From assembly GCA_934533005.1 (NCBI GenBank), contig CAKTBC010000071.1, forward strand, positions 1 to 9,201: a DNA stretch of 9,201 nt. The letters run 5' to 3'. Under the pieces are notes generated by a model. It saw only the letters and a list, made by a program, of their open reading frames with translations, ran no database searches and was not told the origin of the DNA. The position numbers were made by a program, and so were the translations under genes. Below, one piece after another: positions 1-5,695 of the stretch (the first letter of the stretch is position 1; each line of letters begins with the position of its first letter). This stretch comes from an uncultured Oscillospiraceae bacterium. Its GTDB lineage: Bacteria > Bacillota > Clostridia > Oscillospirales > Oscillospiraceae.

Positions 1-1253
1 CCCACGATGATCGAAAGCTCGTCCGCGCCCTGGGCGATGGTGCGGATGTTCAGCCCGTGCTCGCCGAGCGCCTGGAAGAGCTTGCCGGACGTGCCGGGGC
101 GGGCGGGCATTTTGCGTCCCACGGCGGCGACGAGCGCGATGCCGTCCTGCACGCGCACATCGTCCGGGCGGCAGGTTTTCTGGATATCGGCGATTACGTC
201 GTAGAGCGTGTTTTCCAGCGCCGCGGACGAGACAACGAGCGCGAAGCTGTCGAGCCCCAGCGTGATGTGCTCCACGGCAGCGTGGTAGCGGTCGAGGATT
301 TCCAGCGCGTTGCAGAGCGTTGTGGAGGCGTTCATGTTGCGCTTGAGCACCGTGAGGATCGTAAAGTTGCGCCGCCCGGCAATGCCGGTGATCGGGCGCT
401 CGAGCTCGCTCTCGCTCTCAATGTGCTCCACGATGAATGTGCCGGGGTCGCCCGGACGGTTCGTGTTGCGGATGTTCAGGGCAATGCCCTTCTCCTTCAC
501 CGGGAGGATGGACTCCTCATGCAGCACCGAAGCGCCCATAAACGCCATCTCGCGCAGCTCCGCATACGTGATGCGGGGGATCGGGCGGGGATTTTCCACA
601 ATGCGCGGATCGGCCATCAAGATGCCAGAGACGTCCGTCCAGTTTTCGTATACGTCCGCGTTCACCGCTGCGGCGGCGAGCGCGCCGGTGATGTCGCTGC
701 CGCCGCGCGTCATGACCTTGATCTTTCCGGTCGGTACGCGGCCGTAGAAGCCGGGGAGGACGATCTTCCCGTTCTTCTCGAGCGCCGCGGCAATGGCGGC
801 ATCGGTGCGGGCGCGGTCAAACTGACCGTCAAAGCCAAAGAACACGCAGTCGGCAGCGTCCACGAAGGCGTAGCCGAGCGTTTCGGCCATGAGCCGCGCG
901 GTGAAGTATTCGCCGCGGGAGACGAGCTCGTCCACGCTCGTGTCGCGCGAGAGCGTTGCGGCGTAGGCGTCAAATTCGTCCTCCACGCGGTAGGAAAGGC
1001 CAAGCTCGTCGCGGATGGAGACAAACCGGGAGCGGATCGCGGCGAGAATGTCAGCACACGAGACGCCGTAGGTCAGATGCGCGTGGCAGAGATAGAGAAG
1101 GTCGGTGAGCTTATGGTCATCGTTCGTGCGTTTTCCGGCGGCGGAGATGACGACAACGCGGCGCGACGGATCGGAGAGGACAATATCGCGCACCTTTCGG
1201 AACTGCTCCGCCCCCGCGACGGACGAGCCGCCGAATTTACATACTTTCAGCAT
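1..1253 (-). CDS. lysC: Aspartate kinase (aspartokinase), C-terminal end cut by window edge
   Basis: Phosphorylates L-aspartate with ATP, the first step of the aspartate pathway to lysine, threonine and methionine; cytosolic. Seen: the protein starts MLKVCKFGGSSV, the nucleotide-binding KFGGS signature at residues 6-10. RGGSDITG follows near 183-190, WTDVSGI near 205-211 then ADPR, and YAELREMAFMGASVLHEE, all typical of the amino-acid kinase domain. The C-terminal third holds two ACT-like stretches (GRRNFTILTVLKRNMN, and LNIRTIAQGADELSIIV at the edge), so allosteric feedback by an end product is expected from the family. 417 codons are visible; monofunctional clostridial enzymes run somewhat longer, so perhaps 20-40 residues are missing. 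The ATG at 1251-1253 follows GGAGG at 8-nt spacing inside hom. It overlaps the hom stop codon by 7 nt (ATGCTGA), implying translational coupling. Which end product inhibits it cannot be told from sequence. Confidence 0.96.
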   Translation of the reverse strand, partial: MLKVCKFGGSSVAGAEQFRKVRDIVLSDPSRRVVVISAAGKRTNDDHKLTDLLYLCHAHLTYGVSCADILAAIRSRFVSIRDELGLSYRVEDEFDAYAATLSRDTSVDELVSRGEYFTARLMAETLGYAFVDAADCVFFGFDGQFDRARTDAAIAAALEKNGKIVLPGFYGRVPTGKIKVMTRGGSDITGALAAAAVNADVYENWTDVSGILMADPRIVENPRPIPRITYAELREMAFMGASVLHEESILPVKEKGIALNIRNTNRPGDPGTFIVEHIESESELERPITGIAGRRNFTILTVLKRNMNASTTLCNALEILDRYHAAVEHITLGLDSFALVVSSAALENTLYDVIADIQKTCRPDDVRVQDGIALVAAVGRKMPARPGTSGKLFQALGEHGLNIRTIAQGADELSIIV

Positions 1254-2401
1254 AGTTCTTCCTCCAACGCCGCGAAGAACAGATCGTTCCCGTCCTTGCG
1301 GATGTTCTGCGCGAGCGCGTGCATTTTCTCGGCGCTCACCGGCTCGGTCACGGCGCGGACAACGTCGCCCTGCGCGAGCACCGATCGGAGCGGCAGCCGG
1401 CAGGCGGCAAAGCCGCCGGTGCGGATGTAATAGGCGTGTACCGCCGCGCGGTTATCCGCCTCTGCGGCGCGGCAGTTCTCCGGGAACATGGCCCGCGCGC
1501 CCTGCTGCGCCGCGGCCAGATCGCGCAGTACCGCGGACGCCGTGGGGAAGCGCCCTGCGCCCTGTCCCATCAGCACGATTGAGCCGCAGCGGCGGCCCGA
1601 ATAGCGCGCCATGTTGTTGTTTGCAAAAACCGAGCTCTCCGGCGCGGCGCGGGGAAAGAGCACCGGCTCCACATACGCCGAAACGCTCTCCCCGGCGCGG
1701 CAGCCAGACGCGATAAGACGGCACACAAGGCCGCGGCCTTGTATATCCTCCACGTCCGCGGCGGTGAAGTGCTCCATGCCCTCGCAGAGCATGCCGCTTT
1801 GCGGCAGCACGCCGAAGGCGACCGCGCACGCGAGCTGCATTTTCCGCAGCGCGTCCAGTCCGGAGACGTCCGCCGTCGGGTCAGCCTCGGCATAGCCGAG
1901 AGACTGCGCCTCGCAAAGCGCGTCGGCATAGGAAAGGCCGCGGCGCTGCATGGCGTCGAGCATGTAGTTCGTCGTGCCGTTCAAAATGCCGGAAACGGCC
2001 TCAATGCGGTCGGTCTCGGCGGAGAGCGCGAGATTGTGGAGAAACGGCACGCCGCCGCCGCACGCTGCGCTGAAAAGAAACGCCGCGCCCTTCTCCCGGG
2101 CGAGTGAGGCGAGCTCCAAGCCGTGCGCGGCGACCATCGCTTTATTCGCGGTGATAAAGTGCTTCCCGGCTTCGAGCGCGCGCATGCCGTAAGAATAAGC
2201 AGGATCCAGCCCGCCAAGCGTTTCCACCACGGCGTCCACCGTCGGATCGCCGAAAATGAGCGCGGCATCGCTCACCTGAAAGGACTCGGCCGCCTTTCCG
2301 GGGCGCACGAGCACCGGCCCCGCCGCCATACCGGGGGCGTCGAGCAGCATCTGGTATACGCCCGCGCCGACCGTACCATATCCCAAAACCGCGACTTTCA
2401 C
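1247..2401 (-). CDS. hom: Homoserine dehydrogenase, short form without clear ACT domain
   Basis: Reduces aspartate-4-semialdehyde to homoserine with NAD(P)H, the branch point to threonine and methionine. Seen (384 aa): nucleotide-binding GYGTVGAGV at 7-15; TANKAMV at 84-90; LNGTTNYML at 140-148; GYAEADPTADVSGLDALRKM at 169-188, whose D183 and K187 match the catalytic Asp/Lys pair of the family; and GQGAGRFPTASAV at 279-291. Family members with an ACT regulatory domain are about 400-440 aa. Here about 60 residues follow YYIRT (324-328) and do not look like a normal ACT domain. The start is GTG at 2399-2401 with a modest SD (AAAGAAGG, 2409-2416); no in-frame ATG lies upstream before the promoter. 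An out-of-frame ATG-CCG-TGA overlaps this GTG and is probably chance. First gene of a hom-lysC unit, with its own promoter at 2470-2498. Confidence 0.96.
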   Translation of the reverse strand: MKVAVLGYGTVGAGVYQMLLDAPGMAAGPVLVRPGKAAESFQVSDAALIFGDPTVDAVVETLGGLDPAYSYGMRALEAGKHFITANKAMVAAHGLELASLAREKGAAFLFSAACGGGVPFLHNLALSAETDRIEAVSGILNGTTNYMLDAMQRRGLSYADALCEAQSLGYAEADPTADVSGLDALRKMQLACAVAFGVLPQSGMLCEGMEHFTAADVEDIQGRGLVCRLIASGCRAGESVSAYVEPVLFPRAAPESSVFANNNMARYSGRRCGSIVLMGQGAGRFPTASAVLRDLAAAQQGARAMFPENCRAAEADNRAAVHAYYIRTGGFAACRLPLRSVLAQGDVVRAVTEPVSAEKMHALAQNIRKDGNDLFFAALEEELC

Positions 2402-2469
2402 GGCATCGCCTTCTTTCTCTAAATGATCAAATGTCCTTGAGTTAACAACAAATGTTTTTGACAGAAAGC

Positions 2470-2498
2470 ATTGTAACAGAATGCCCGCGGAAAAGCAA
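2470..2498 (-). promoter_or_regulatory. Sigma-A-type promoter of hom-lysC
   Basis: On the minus strand TTGCTT (plus 2493-2498) and TACAAT (plus 2470-2475) are separated by exactly 17 nt, and TGT precedes the -10 as an extended -10 (TGn). Predicted start is near 2463, giving a leader of about 60 nt before the hom GTG. The leader shows no T-box, lysine-riboswitch or attenuator-like structure. The -35 box lies inside the hairpin at 2483-2513. Confidence 0.72.
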
Positions 2499-2513
2499 TG
2501 CTTTTTCGCGGGC
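2483..2513 (-). repeat. 14-bp inverted repeat (hairpin) between rsmE and hom
   Basis: Arms 2483-2496 (GCCCGCGGAAAAGC) and 2500-2513 (GCTTTTTCGCGGGC) flank a 3-nt loop. On the plus-strand transcript all 14 pairs form, one being G-U; on the minus-strand transcript the same position is an A-C mismatch. No run of U follows on either strand, so it is not a standard intrinsic terminator, although it lies about 37 nt after the rsmE stop and may halt rsmE transcription inefficiently. It contains the hom -35 box, so it could also act as an operator. Confidence 0.6.
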
Positions 2514-2550
2514 GATTCGATGAAATATACAGAAAATTGGAAGAAGTTTT

Positions 2551-3285
2551 TTACATATTGCCAGTGGCGTACATAAGTGCCGAGAGCGCGGCGACCGGCG
2601 CCGTCTCGCAGCGGAAGATGCGCGGCCCCATCGAGCAGATGTGCAGCTTCATAATGCGGGCGAGCTCCGCCTCAAACGGCTCAAAGCCGCCCTCCGGGCC
2701 GGTGAGAATGGCAGCAGAGGCAATATTCCCGGCGCTCTCTACGGCATCGCGCAGCGTTTCGCGCTCGCCGGTTTCGTACATAAAGAGGGGCAGGGCGGTG
2801 GTGTTCGCCTTGTTGAAGGCCTCCGCAAGATCGGGCAGGAACCCAACGGTGGGGATCACGCCGCGGCCGGACTGCTTGGCGGCCTCCTCGGCGATGCGCT
2901 GCCAACGGGCGACCTTTTTGTCCGCGTCGCCGTGGATGCGTGCTACGCACCGGCTGGAAGCAAAGAAATAGATCTCCGATGCGCCCGCCTCGGTGCATTT
3001 CTGGAGAATGTAGTCGGCCTTATCGCTGCCCTTGGGAAGCCCTGCGAGAATGATGGTGTGGACGCTTGGCTCGCCCTGACAGGGGACAACCTCAAAAATC
3101 TCGGCCTCGACCTCGTTGGGCGTGATCTTCGTAACGGTGCAATGGTGATCCTTGCCGCCGTCGCACACGATCATCGTGTCGCCGACGCGAAGGCGCAGCA
3201 CCTTGGCGTGCGCGGCGTCCTCTCCCAGAATAAACGCCGTGCCTCCGGCGATCGAGCTTCCGCCGGAGAGAAAGAATCTCGGCAT
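2551..3285 (-). CDS. rsmE: 16S rRNA (uracil(1498)-N(3))-methyltransferase
   Basis: Methylates N3 of U1498 in helix 44 of 16S rRNA using S-adenosylmethionine; SPOUT (trefoil-knot) family. Seen, numbering from the chosen start (244 aa): N-terminal MPRFFL (typical PUA-like start); QKCTEAGA at 95-102 (family QKxTELG); RWQRIAEEAAKQSGR at 127-141; TGPEGGF at 195-201; SMGPRIFRCETAPVAAL at 218-234, forming the SAM-binding knot. Length is normal for the family. Start choice: an in-frame ATG at 3292-3294 directly abuts the GGGAGG ribosome site (plus 3295-3300), leaving no spacing. The ATG at 3283-3285 sits 9 nt from it and gives the canonical N-terminus. It appears to be a single-gene unit with a promoter at 3320-3348, divergent from the plus-strand ferritin-like gene. 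Confidence 0.96.
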   Translation of the reverse strand: MPRFFLSGGSSIAGGTAFILGEDAAHAKVLRLRVGDTMIVCDGGKDHHCTVTKITPNEVEAEIFEVVPCQGEPSVHTIILAGLPKGSDKADYILQKCTEAGASEIYFFASSRCVARIHGDADKKVARWQRIAEEAAKQSGRGVIPTVGFLPDLAEAFNKANTTALPLFMYETGERETLRDAVESAGNIASAAILTGPEGGFEPFEAELARIMKLHICSMGPRIFRCETAPVAALSALMYATGNM

Positions 3286-3294
3286 GAGCAGCAT

Positions 3295-3300
3295 CCTCCC
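3295..3300 (-). promoter_or_regulatory. Ribosome binding site deciding the rsmE start
   Basis: GGGAGG on the minus strand touches the upstream ATG (3292-3294) and is 9 nt from the ATG at 3283-3285. It therefore supports the downstream start (MPRFF) and shortens the longest reading frame by three residues. Confidence 0.8.
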
Positions 3301-3319
3301 ACAGATATGATTATTTTAT

Positions 3320-3348
3320 ATTATCGCATAGTTTTGCGCGGATTGCAA
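3320..3348 (-). promoter_or_regulatory. Sigma-A-type promoter of rsmE
   Basis: On the minus strand TTGCAA (3343-3348), a 17-nt spacer and GATAAT (3320-3325), with TGC just before the -10 (extended -10). Predicted start near 3313, about 28 nt before the rsmE ATG. The surroundings are AT-rich against a GC-rich background, as expected of a promoter. Confidence 0.72.
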
Positions 3349-3400
3349 GACAGGAACGGCGTGCGCCGCGCGGAATAGAATGGGGCGAAGAGGTGATCGT

Positions 3401-3853
3401 ATGGATACGGAACGGATGCGCCGTGTACTCGGGCGCGTATACGGCCCCGCCGCGCCGCCGAAGGAGGGCGAGACCCCGGATGCGCTGCGGGAATGTCTCC
3501 GGCTGGAGACGGAGGCGGCGGTGCTGCTGCGCTATCTTGTTCGCGCGAGCCGCGCGTGCCTGAATCCGCTTGGCGAGCCGCTGCGCCGCTGCGAGGCGCG
3601 CCGCCGTGCGCTGCACGCGGAGTTTTTCCTCCGCGAGGGGGAGAGACCGCCACAGTCTCGTCCCGGCACGATGCCGGGCGTCCTCTCGGCGCTGCGGCGG
3701 ATCGTTCTGCTCTCCCGGGCGCGGAGGCGGATCTACGAGAGCGCCGGAGAAAACGCTCTGCCGCTCGCGCCGGAAGCGGCGCGGCGGTTTGCCGCGGAGT
3801 GCCGTGCCGAGGAGAGCGCCGCGGCGCGTCTGCTTGCGCTCGCGATGAAATAA
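3401..3853 (+). CDS. Small helical protein, possibly a degenerate ferritin-like protein
   Basis: No function can be assigned. The 150-aa product is Arg/Ala/Leu/Glu-rich and looks like four amphipathic helices: about 27-53 (E36, E38), 57-78 (E65, H72, then AEFFL), 93-116 (Y112, E113) and 122-148 (E133, E137, E138). The layout, including the 'LHAEFFLREGE' end of helix 2 and the MDTERMRRV opening, reminds me of small ferritin-like (rubrerythrin-related) proteins of GC-rich Clostridia; this is recollection, not a search. In such folds helices 2 and 4 usually carry ExxH metal ligands. Here those positions lack His, and H72 is the only histidine, so a working di-iron site is doubtful. Start: the ATG at 3401 follows AGAGGTGAT, a near-perfect SD, whereas the upstream ATG at 3380 has none. 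It is the only plus-strand gene. It converges on the sigma operon, and its stop lies in that operon's terminator. Confidence 0.72.
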   Translation: MDTERMRRVLGRVYGPAAPPKEGETPDALRECLRLETEAAVLLRYLVRASRACLNPLGEPLRRCEARRRALHAEFFLREGERPPQSRPGTMPGVLSALRRIVLLSRARRRIYESAGENALPLAPEAARRFAAECRAEESAAARLLALAMK

Positions 3854-3857
3854 AACG

Positions 3858-3883
3858 CCGCCGGAGAGACATCTCTCCGGCGG
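3858..3883 (-). terminator. Intrinsic terminator of the sigma/anti-sigma operon
   Basis: An 11-bp perfect GC-rich stem (arms 3858-3868 and 3873-3883, CCGCCGGAGAG) with a 4-nt loop. On the minus strand it is followed by CGTTTTATTT, a U-tract, about 30 nt after the stop at 3914. On the plus strand only TATCCTGCC follows, so it should terminate the minus-strand operon better than the convergent plus-strand gene. Confidence 0.82.
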
Positions 3884-3913
3884 TATCCTGCCTTAAATAT
3901 GCGGGATGGGGCT

Positions 3914-5026
3914 TTACTTATTTTCCCAAAGGACAAGATCACCCAGAACGATTTTCTGGATATCGTCTATGTTGATCGCGCTGCCCCATTCGCAATGGAG
4001 TTCCACCGCGCCGCTTATGTACGGAGCGCTCAGCGCGCCGCCGGTGGAGAAGGACGAACCGTCGGAGAAAATGATCTGCGACTCGGTGCACACCATGTCT
4101 TCCAGCAGCGAGTAGGGCTCATACCCGGCTTGGCTGGCTCCGGGCGTGTGGAATGCCTCAGCACCCTCGTAGCGCACCTTCCACACCGCGCCGAACGGCG
4201 TCAGCTCGAGCCCGGAAATCTCGATCGACTTGTCCGACGCCGCGTCGGTGTAGACGGCATGGTTGAAATCAAAATATCGCGTCTGTTCATCCGTCGGGGT
4301 AAAGGTTACCGGCCCGAAGGTCTGCATATCTATGTCCTTGTCGGACATGTGCACGAGAAGTGGGAAGCTATCCGTGCTAAGCGCTGCTGCGGCTTTTTCG
4401 AGGAACACGTTCTCGATCATGCACTCGAGCGTCAGCGTCTGCGTTTCGCGGTCATAGGCGTATTGCAGAACGGCGTCGCGAACCGCCTCCTGCCCGTGCA
4501 GCGTGAGGCCGGACGGAAGCCTCGGCGAGGCAAAGCCGCCGAGGTCGGTGCCGTCGATACTCCAGGAAAAGTTCAGCGTTCCCGGGTATCCGGGGTATTC
4601 GGCAATACATTTTTCGTTCACCGGGGAAATGATTACATAGACGCGCTGCAAATCTCCGGCGTTTACAGCGGAGAGCAGTACAAGTTCGGACTCTACTGCC
4701 TCTGTTTCCGAGACGTCGGAGACTGCACTGCCGCTCGTCTCCGGCAAGGAGTATTCGGCGTAGCCGGTTACGCTGTTTTCCTCAATTTTTAGATCGGCTT
4801 TGATCTCTTTCTGCCGGGCGGCGTGGATGCTCCATGCTGCGTAGGCCGTGATCCCAAGCGCGAGGATCAGCGCCGCGGCGAGCGCGAGGCTGACAAGATG
4901 TTTCTTTTTCATGGGGGCGCTCCTTTCCGGGCTTTCCTGCATTTTCCCGGGAGAATAGACCGCGGCCTCACTGATAAACCGGTCGTCCAGACCGCATAGC
5001 GCCGCGGAGATCGTTTCCCGCTTCAT
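3914..5026 (-). CDS. Single-pass membrane protein, probable anti-sigma factor
   Basis: Probably a membrane regulator that holds the neighbouring ECF sigma factor. The 370-aa protein has a short cytosolic N-terminus (MKRETISAALCGLDDRFISE, 1-20), a basic KKKH just before one hydrophobic helix (about 44-66, LVSLALAAALILALGITAYA), then about 300 residues outside the cell. A Ser/Glu-rich linker (95-115) precedes two beta-rich parts. The last 105 residues (SIEISGLELTPFGAVWKV at 267-284, then IIFSDGSSF and DIQKIVLGD) resemble the C-terminal half of DUF4179-type proteins that accompany clostridial sigma factors. No zinc-binding HxxxCxxC anti-sigma motif is present, so sigma binding would rest on the short N-terminal helix. 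The start overlaps the sigma stop as ATGA, and AAGGAGGG lies 9 nt upstream. Sigma-inhibiting activity is inferred from context and topology; it could instead be a sigma-dependent sensor or surface protein. Confidence 0.8.
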   Translation of the reverse strand: MKRETISAALCGLDDRFISEAAVYSPGKMQESPERSAPMKKKHLVSLALAAALILALGITAYAAWSIHAARQKEIKADLKIEENSVTGYAEYSLPETSGSAVSDVSETEAVESELVLLSAVNAGDLQRVYVIISPVNEKCIAEYPGYPGTLNFSWSIDGTDLGGFASPRLPSGLTLHGQEAVRDAVLQYAYDRETQTLTLECMIENVFLEKAAAALSTDSFPLLVHMSDKDIDMQTFGPVTFTPTDEQTRYFDFNHAVYTDAASDKSIEISGLELTPFGAVWKVRYEGAEAFHTPGASQAGYEPYSLLEDMVCTESQIIFSDGSSFSTGGALSAPYISGAVELHCEWGSAINIDDIQKIVLGDLVLWENK

Positions 5027-5580
5027 ACAAGCAATCCCTCCTTAATAAGGTGATGTCGAAGTTTTTCTCTGAGACGGTAGAGGCGGACGGCCACGCTTTT
5101 GGCGGTGGAACCGGTCATGGCGGCGATATCCTGCATCGAATCGGAATACCAGTACCGGCGCACGAAGAGAAACCGGTCAGAGTAGCTCAGCGCCGCGAGA
5201 AAGGCGTTGATTGCCTCGGAGAGCTCCTTCGCGCCGTAGGCTTCCTCCACGCTGCCGCCGTCGGAGAGACATTCCTCCAACTCGTCGAGTGCTGCGTCGT
5301 AGCGGCTGTTTCGCTTTTTCGCGGTGTTGGCGTGGTATTTTGCCGCAGCAAGATTGCGCGCAATCTTGCAAACGAACGTCCGCAGCGGCGCAGGCTCCTG
5401 CGGCGGGATGGCATTCCAAACGGCGAGATACGTGTCGTTGAGGCACTCCTCCGCGTCCCGCTCGCTGCCGAGAATGTTCCGGGCAACCCTTGCCGCGGCA
5501 CTGCCGTGCGCCTTGGCAAGCTCTTCGATCGCCTGCTCCGAGCGCTCAAAAAACAGGCGGATGATCTCCGCATCGGTCAT
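5023..5580 (-). CDS. ECF-type RNA polymerase sigma factor (sigma-70 family)
   Basis: Directs RNA polymerase to a specific promoter set, usually after an envelope signal. The 185-aa length fits ECF sigmas with only regions 2 and 4. Seen: region 2 at about 13-83 with DAEECLNDTYLAVWNAIPP (42-60), the core-polymerase-binding part, and LRTFVCKIARNLAAAKYH (66-83). A charged linker follows (88-115). Region 4 at about 119-181 has the helix-turn-helix MQDIAAMTGSTAKSVAVRLY (149-168) that reads the -35 box. Start: an ATG at 5578-5580 stands 9 nt from AAAGGAGGTG; a frame open 10 codons further upstream (to 5610) starts ahead of that SD and is unlikely. It overlaps the following membrane protein by 4 nt (ATGA), a usual arrangement for a sigma and its regulator. 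The regulon cannot be deduced. Confidence 0.93.
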   Translation of the reverse strand: MTDAEIIRLFFERSEQAIEELAKAHGSAAARVARNILGSERDAEECLNDTYLAVWNAIPPQEPAPLRTFVCKIARNLAAAKYHANTAKKRNSRYDAALDELEECLSDGGSVEEAYGAKELSEAINAFLAALSYSDRFLFVRRYWYSDSMQDIAAMTGSTAKSVAVRLYRLREKLRHHLIKEGLLV

Positions 5581-5587
5581 TGGCAGC

Positions 5588-5597
5588 CACCTCCTTT
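5588..5597 (-). promoter_or_regulatory. Strong ribosome binding site of the sigma gene
   Basis: AAAGGAGGTG on the minus strand is a full match to the 16S rRNA 3' end and sits 9 nt before the ATG at 5578-5580. It fixes the start 10 codons inside the longest open frame. Confidence 0.85.
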
Positions 5598-5631
5598 CGC
5601 CTTCACCCATATACTACGGTTTTGGTGCCGG

Positions 5632-5661
5632 ATATTAACAGAAATATCTTAGAAAATGCAA
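5632..5661 (-). promoter_or_regulatory. Candidate promoter of the sigma operon
   Basis: Minus strand TTGCAT (5656-5661), an 18-nt spacer and TAATAT (5632-5637) preceded by TGT (extended -10). Predicted start near 5625, about 45 nt before the sigma ATG. The -35 box lies in the U-tract of the preceding terminator. I could not make out a convincing ECF-type autoregulatory promoter here. Confidence 0.55.
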
Positions 5662-5687
5662 AATGCGCCTCCTATAGAGGCGCATTT
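5661..5687 (-). terminator. Intrinsic terminator of the nrnA-truB-ribF operon
   Basis: An 11-bp perfect stem (AAATGCGCCTC at 5661-5671, GAGGCGCATTT at 5677-5687) with a 5-nt loop begins 8 nt past the stop codon at 5696. On the minus strand it runs into a T-rich stretch (ATTTTGCATTTTC). Confidence 0.78.
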
Positions 5688-5695
5688 CACGGTAT

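Noticed and set aside
57..1430. 457-codon open frame on the plus strand opposite lysC
   Set aside because: It lies in register with the aspartokinase codons on the other strand, has no ribosome site or recognisable domain, and is explained by avoidance of TTA/CTA/TCA codons in lysC.
2402..2463. Lysine riboswitch, T-box or threonine attenuator before hom
   Set aside because: The leader is only about 60 nt with no conserved T-box sequence, no multi-helix fold visible and no Thr-rich leader peptide.
3283..3294. Upstream ATG start for rsmE (MLLMPRFF)
   Set aside because: It directly abuts the GGGAGG site, leaving no spacing; the ATG 9 nt downstream fits the RBS and the family N-terminus.
2641..3378. 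245-codon plus-strand open frame opposite rsmE
   Set aside because: Shadow of rsmE in the codon-aligned antisense frame; the minus strand carries all RsmE motifs and its own promoter and RBS.
3343..3400. Promoter for the plus-strand ferritin-like gene (TAGAAT at 3376-3381; GGAAC at 3353-3357)
   Set aside because: TAGAAT lacks a -35 at acceptable spacing, and GGAAC lacks a matching CGT-type -10, so neither a sigma-A nor an ECF promoter is supported. A promoter must exist but I cannot place it.
3321..3872. 183-codon minus-strand open frame across the ferritin-like gene
   Set aside because: Arg/Ala/Pro-rich composition typical of an out-of-frame reading of GC-rich DNA. It lacks an RBS and would cross the rsmE promoter, while the plus-strand frame at 3401 has a good SD.
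3899..4792. 297-codon plus-strand open frame opposite the membrane regulator
   Set aside because: Codon-aligned shadow; no RBS, and the minus-strand frame has a clear membrane helix, RBS and operon context.
5581..5610. Longer start for the ECF sigma factor (MGEGERRWLP...)
   Set aside because: This stretch contains the perfect SD used by the ATG at 5578-5580, and the extra residues are not family-like.
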